This document shows positions 39,619 to 42,807 of a stretch of 42,807 bases of DNA, piece after piece. Position 1 is the first letter of the stretch. Every line of letters starts with the position of its first letter. Source of the DNA: Mediterranea sp. (in: CFB group bacteria) (lineage in GTDB: Bacteria; Bacteroidota; Bacteroidia; Bacteroidales; Bacteroidaceae); contig JAIRKY010000066.1 in the NCBI GenBank assembly GCA_031259755.1, positions 1 through 42,807 on the forward strand. The letters run 5' to 3'. The translations under genes and the position numbers were made by a program. Below the pieces are notes generated by a model, which did no database searches, was not told where the DNA came from, and worked only from the letters and a program-made list of their open reading frames with translations.

Positions 39619-39652
39619 ACACATTCCTCCACAATTCTCCACATTTTTCCAC
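39619..39652 (-). promoter_or_regulatory. Putative MraZ-box operator (10-bp-spaced GTGG direct repeats)
   Basis: Minus strand GTGGAAAAAT-GTGGAGAATT-GTGGAGGAAT-GTGT upstream of mraZ. Confidence 0.75.
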
Positions 39653-39767
39653 TAAAAATTTACTTGTTAGTTTTTAACAGCCTGTTAATAACTTATCTAT
39701 TTGAAAACTAACTCTCTTGATGGTGGAAGATAATCCCTTTGTTTAAGGTTCTATAGGGTGTAAAATA

Positions 39768-39829
39768 GCGTGAGTTTGATGTAAGAAAAAAGAGGTTTTT
39801 GGATGTGCTTCCTTACATCGAATTCACGT
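39768..39829 (+). other. Long inverted repeat/hairpin in the mraZ-glsA divergent intergenic region
   Basis: GCGTGAGTTTGATGTAAG (39768-39785) pairs over all 18 positions with CTTACATCGAATTCACGT (39812-39829) if G-U is allowed. Confidence 0.7.
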
Positions 39830-39917
39830 TAAAGTAAATTGCCAGTCTTGTTTTTTATTTGTTTTCTTGCAATAAATTAAAAAGATAGCTTAATTTTGCA
39901 GAATTGTTTTTTTAAGA

Positions 39918-40766
39918 ATGGCATACGACTCTTTGTTCTTGATTGATGTAGATAAAATACTTCGGGAAAAGGTTCCGGAGTACTACAAATATATCCCGGG
40001 ATTCATCGTCTCTTATTTGAAGCGGATTATTCATCAAGAGGAGATCAATGTGTTCTTGAACGACTCGAAAGACAAGTTTGGGGTAGACTTTTTAGAAGCA
40101 TCGTTGGATTTTCTGGATACGAAGATAGAAGTCAAAGGATTGGAAAATCTTCCTAAAAACGGGTTGTTCACGTTTGTGTCTAATCACCCTCTTGGCGGGC
40201 AGGACGGTGTTGCGATCGGATATGTTCTCGGCAACTATTATAACGGTAAAGTGAAGTATCTGGTAAATGATTTGCTGATGAACCTTAGGGGGCTCGCACC
40301 TTTATGCATACCTATCAATAAAACAGGGAAGCAGAGCAAAGACTTTCCAATGATGGTAGAAGCGGGGTTTAAGTCGGATGATCAGTTAATTCTGTTCCCG
40401 GCAGGACTTTGTTCGCGTAGACAAAAAGGAATGATTCATGATTTGAAGTGGTCGAAAACATTCATAGTAAAAAGCATTCAGAGTCAGAGAGATGTTGTTC
40501 CGGTTTATTTTGAAGGGCGTAACTCTGATTTTTTTTATAATTTGGCCAACTTGTGTAAAGCGCTCAACATAAAGTTTAATATAGCTATGCTTTATTTGGC
40601 CGACGAAATGTTTAAAAATCGCCATAAGACTTTTACTGTCACTTTTGGCAAACCTATACCTTGGCAAACGTTTGATAAATCTAAAACACCTGTTCAGTGG
40701 GCAGAGTATGTGAAAGAAGAAGTGTATAAACTGAAACAAGTCAGGGAAGAGGAAAAAGACAAATGA
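39918..40766 (+). CDS. glsA: PlsC-like acyltransferase, likely glycine-lipid O-acyltransferase
   Basis: FTFVSNHPLGGQDG (HX4D-like acyltransferase motif), LFPAGLCSRRQKG; overlaps the glsB-like gene. Confidence 0.75.
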   Translation: MAYDSLFLIDVDKILREKVPEYYKYIPGFIVSYLKRIIHQEEINVFLNDSKDKFGVDFLEASLDFLDTKIEVKGLENLPKNGLFTFVSNHPLGGQDGVAIGYVLGNYYNGKVKYLVNDLLMNLRGLAPLCIPINKTGKQSKDFPMMVEAGFKSDDQLILFPAGLCSRRQKGMIHDLKWSKTFIVKSIQSQRDVVPVYFEGRNSDFFYNLANLCKALNIKFNIAMLYLADEMFKNRHKTFTVTFGKPIPWQTFDKSKTPVQWAEYVKEEVYKLKQVREEEKDK

Positions 40767-41755
40767 CAGATATGGAAGAGATTATCACGCCGGTAAGCAA
40801 AGAGCTGATCAAAGCGGAGTTGACTGAAGATAAGCGGTTGCGTATGACCAATAAAAGTAATAATCAGATATACATTGTTACTTATCAGGATTCTCCGAAT
40901 ACCATGTTGGAGATAGGGCGTTTAAGGGAAATTGCCTTTCGTGCTGCAGGTGGTGGCACAGGTAAATCTTACGACTGGGATGAATACGATACGATGGAAA
41001 ATCCCTATAAACAATTGATCGTATGGAATCCCGAAGCGGAAGATATTCTGGGCGGATATCGTTATATTTTGGGAACTGATGTACAATTTGATGAGAAAGG
41101 GCATCCTATCCTTGCTACCGGTCACATGTTTCACTTCTCTAAACAGTTTATCAAAGAATATCTTCCGGTGACTATAGAGCTTGGCCGTTCATTTGTGACT
41201 TTCGAATATCAATCTACCCGTTTGGGTAGTAAAGCTTTGTTTGCGCTCGATAATTTATGGGACGGTTTGGGTGCGTTAACAGTGCTGATGCCCGAAGTGA
41301 AATATTTTTTTGGTAAAGTGACCATGTATCCAAGTTACCATCCTCAGGGGCGTGATATGATTTTGTATTTTCTTTGGAAACATTTTGCCGATAAGGATAA
41401 CCTGATTACTCCTTTGCGCCCATTGGTGATCGAGTCCGATCTCGGAAGACTTGAGGCATTGTTTAATAAGGATACATTTAAAGAAGATTACCGTATTTTA
41501 AATAGTGAAATACGTAGATTAGGACTCAATATACCTCCGTTAGTTAATGCTTATATGAGCTTAAGCCCTACTATGCGTATGTTTGGTACGGCTATTAATT
41601 ATGGTTTCGGGGATGTGGAAGAAACGGGTATACTGATTGCCGTTGATGAAATTCTTGAAGAAAAACGTATGCGTCATATCGAATCGTTTGTAAAGAACGA
41701 TCCGCACGATTGCAGGATCACGTCCGGGGCAAATAAAGTCTTCTATAAAAAGTAG
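40763..41755 (+). CDS. glsB: GNAT/hemolysin-like N-acyltransferase, likely glycine-lipid N-acyltransferase
   Basis: IGRLREIAFRAAGGGTGKSYDWDEYD, ELGRSFVTFEYQ; OlsB/hemolysin-like; paired with the PlsC-like gene. Confidence 0.75.
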   Translation: MTDMEEIITPVSKELIKAELTEDKRLRMTNKSNNQIYIVTYQDSPNTMLEIGRLREIAFRAAGGGTGKSYDWDEYDTMENPYKQLIVWNPEAEDILGGYRYILGTDVQFDEKGHPILATGHMFHFSKQFIKEYLPVTIELGRSFVTFEYQSTRLGSKALFALDNLWDGLGALTVLMPEVKYFFGKVTMYPSYHPQGRDMILYFLWKHFADKDNLITPLRPLVIESDLGRLEALFNKDTFKEDYRILNSEIRRLGLNIPPLVNAYMSLSPTMRMFGTAINYGFGDVEETGILIAVDEILEEKRMRHIESFVKNDPHDCRITSGANKVFYKK

Positions 41756-41794
41756 AATTTCTCACCTATGAAAGAAGGACTTTCTTTGAGGTTT

Positions 41795-41826
41795 TTTGCT
41801 CAATTTGAACAGAATACATATCTTTG
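41795..41826 (+). promoter_or_regulatory. Promoter for the glycosyltransferase gene
   Basis: TTTG 41795-41798, 20-bp spacer, TATCTTTG 41819-41826. Confidence 0.6.
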
Positions 41827-41844
41827 TGCGTTTTGGACGACACT

Positions 41845-42561
41845 ATGGATAAAATACATATTATCACTCCAGTAAAAGACTCCATTGATTTGACGCTACA
41901 AACAGCTAAAGCTGTTATGAGTTCGAAGGTCAATGTTCCTTTTGTCTACACGATATATAATGATTTCAGTTCAGAAAAGAATACCTGTATCTTGCAGGAA
42001 GAATCTGCTAAAATAGGATTTGAATTAGTAAATCTATCTGATTTGACGTCACACCCATCGCCCAACTATCTACTGATTTTACAGATTGCACAAGAGAAAG
42101 CAATCAATGACCGGGCCGGATTGCTAATCGTTGAATCCGATGTACTTGTAAAAGAAGACACCGTACAAGGATTATTTGACGGAGCTTCCGAACAGCCTAA
42201 CTGTGGTATTGCCGCTTCAGTAACAGTTGACGAAAAAAACCACATCAATTTTCCATATCTGTATGCAAAAGGAAGGGCGCCCGGAATATATGTCGAGAAA
42301 AAACGATTGAGCTTTTGCTGCTCGTTATTAACCCTAAGCTTTCTCAAATCATACAATTTCAATCAGTTAAATCCTGAAAAGAATTGGTTTGACATAACGA
42401 TCTCCCACGAATCACTCGGCAGAGGGTTCATCAACTATCTTTTCACAACACTCACCGTATGGCACCGCCCACATGGAAGTCGCCCATGGAAGCAATTGAA
42501 ATACAAAAATCCGTTTAAATACTATTGGTTGAAGTACACAAAAGGGCTGGATAAGATATAA
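41845..42561 (+). CDS. Family 2-like glycosyltransferase (start revised to ATG at 41845)
   Basis: MDKIHIITPVKDSIDLTLQTAKAVMSS...YTIYNDFSSEKN...LLIVESDVLVKEDT (GT-A fold-like). Confidence 0.7.
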   Translation: MDKIHIITPVKDSIDLTLQTAKAVMSSKVNVPFVYTIYNDFSSEKNTCILQEESAKIGFELVNLSDLTSHPSPNYLLILQIAQEKAINDRAGLLIVESDVLVKEDTVQGLFDGASEQPNCGIAASVTVDEKNHINFPYLYAKGRAPGIYVEKKRLSFCCSLLTLSFLKSYNFNQLNPEKNWFDITISHESLGRGFINYLFTTLTVWHRPHGSRPWKQLKYKNPFKYYWLKYTKGLDKI

Positions 42562-42807
42562 TTATAACGTCAAAATCAGATTTCGATACACGTCAAAGAG
42601 GAATCCAATAAATAAATATGTGTACTTTCCCACTTTACAAGCAATCATAATGAACAAGTAAATCTTGAAAAATCCAATTTAGGAGCCAAAATAGCAAAAT
42701 GTCTTCAATTTTATCTCCATTTTCTGTGAGAATACATACAAAGGCACTATCTTTATACACATTAAGACCACAAACTCTATCTGAACAACTGATAACTTAA
42801 TATTATG

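Noticed and set aside
39584-39652. Genuine N-terminal extension of MraZ
   Set aside because: The extension overlaps a 10-bp-spaced GTGG repeat and does not resemble MraZ; the conserved start is at 39583.
1-42807. Defence island, prophage, integrative element or toxin-antitoxin system
   Set aside because: No integrase, transposase, phage structural, restriction-modification or toxin motifs recognised; the lone XRE regulator at 1309-1743 has no evident toxin partner.

Overview
The window reads as a Bacteroidales chromosome (Bacteroides/Parabacteroides-like). Support: Bacteroidetes-type promoters (TTTG-N~19-TAnnTTTG), a SusC/SusD pair, and Bacteroidetes-style dcw and glycine-lipid genes. Left part: pdxB, an XRE regulator and a membrane acyltransferase. 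Centre: a minus-strand acid-sugar operon (DapA-family aldolase, sodium/solute symporter fused to an Fe-alcohol dehydrogenase, PdxA2-like dehydrogenase, DUF1537 four-carbon acid-sugar kinase), then a repeat-rich ~800 bp spacer with a candidate small RNA, a membrane-bound beta-propeller/Y_Y_Y/LuxR-HTH regulator, and a plus-strand polysaccharide utilization locus (SusC, SusD, lipoprotein, alginate-lyase-like/GH88 fusion, GH2). Right part: the complete minus-strand dcw cluster (mraZ to ftsZ plus GatB/YqeY), then glsA/glsB-like acyltransferases and a glycosyltransferase. The strongest points for follow-up are (i) a symporter-dehydrogenase fusion whose linker looks like a translated dispersed hairpin repeat, (ii) a lyase-GH88 bifunctional enzyme beside an acid-sugar operon with no kduI/kduD/kdgK visible in the window, (iii) a ~63-nt sRNA with its own promoter and terminator, (iv) a 23-bp tandem array closed by 33-bp inverted ends, and (v) MraZ-box repeats overlapping the over-called mraZ start. 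All family calls come from reading translated sequence; no database search was run.
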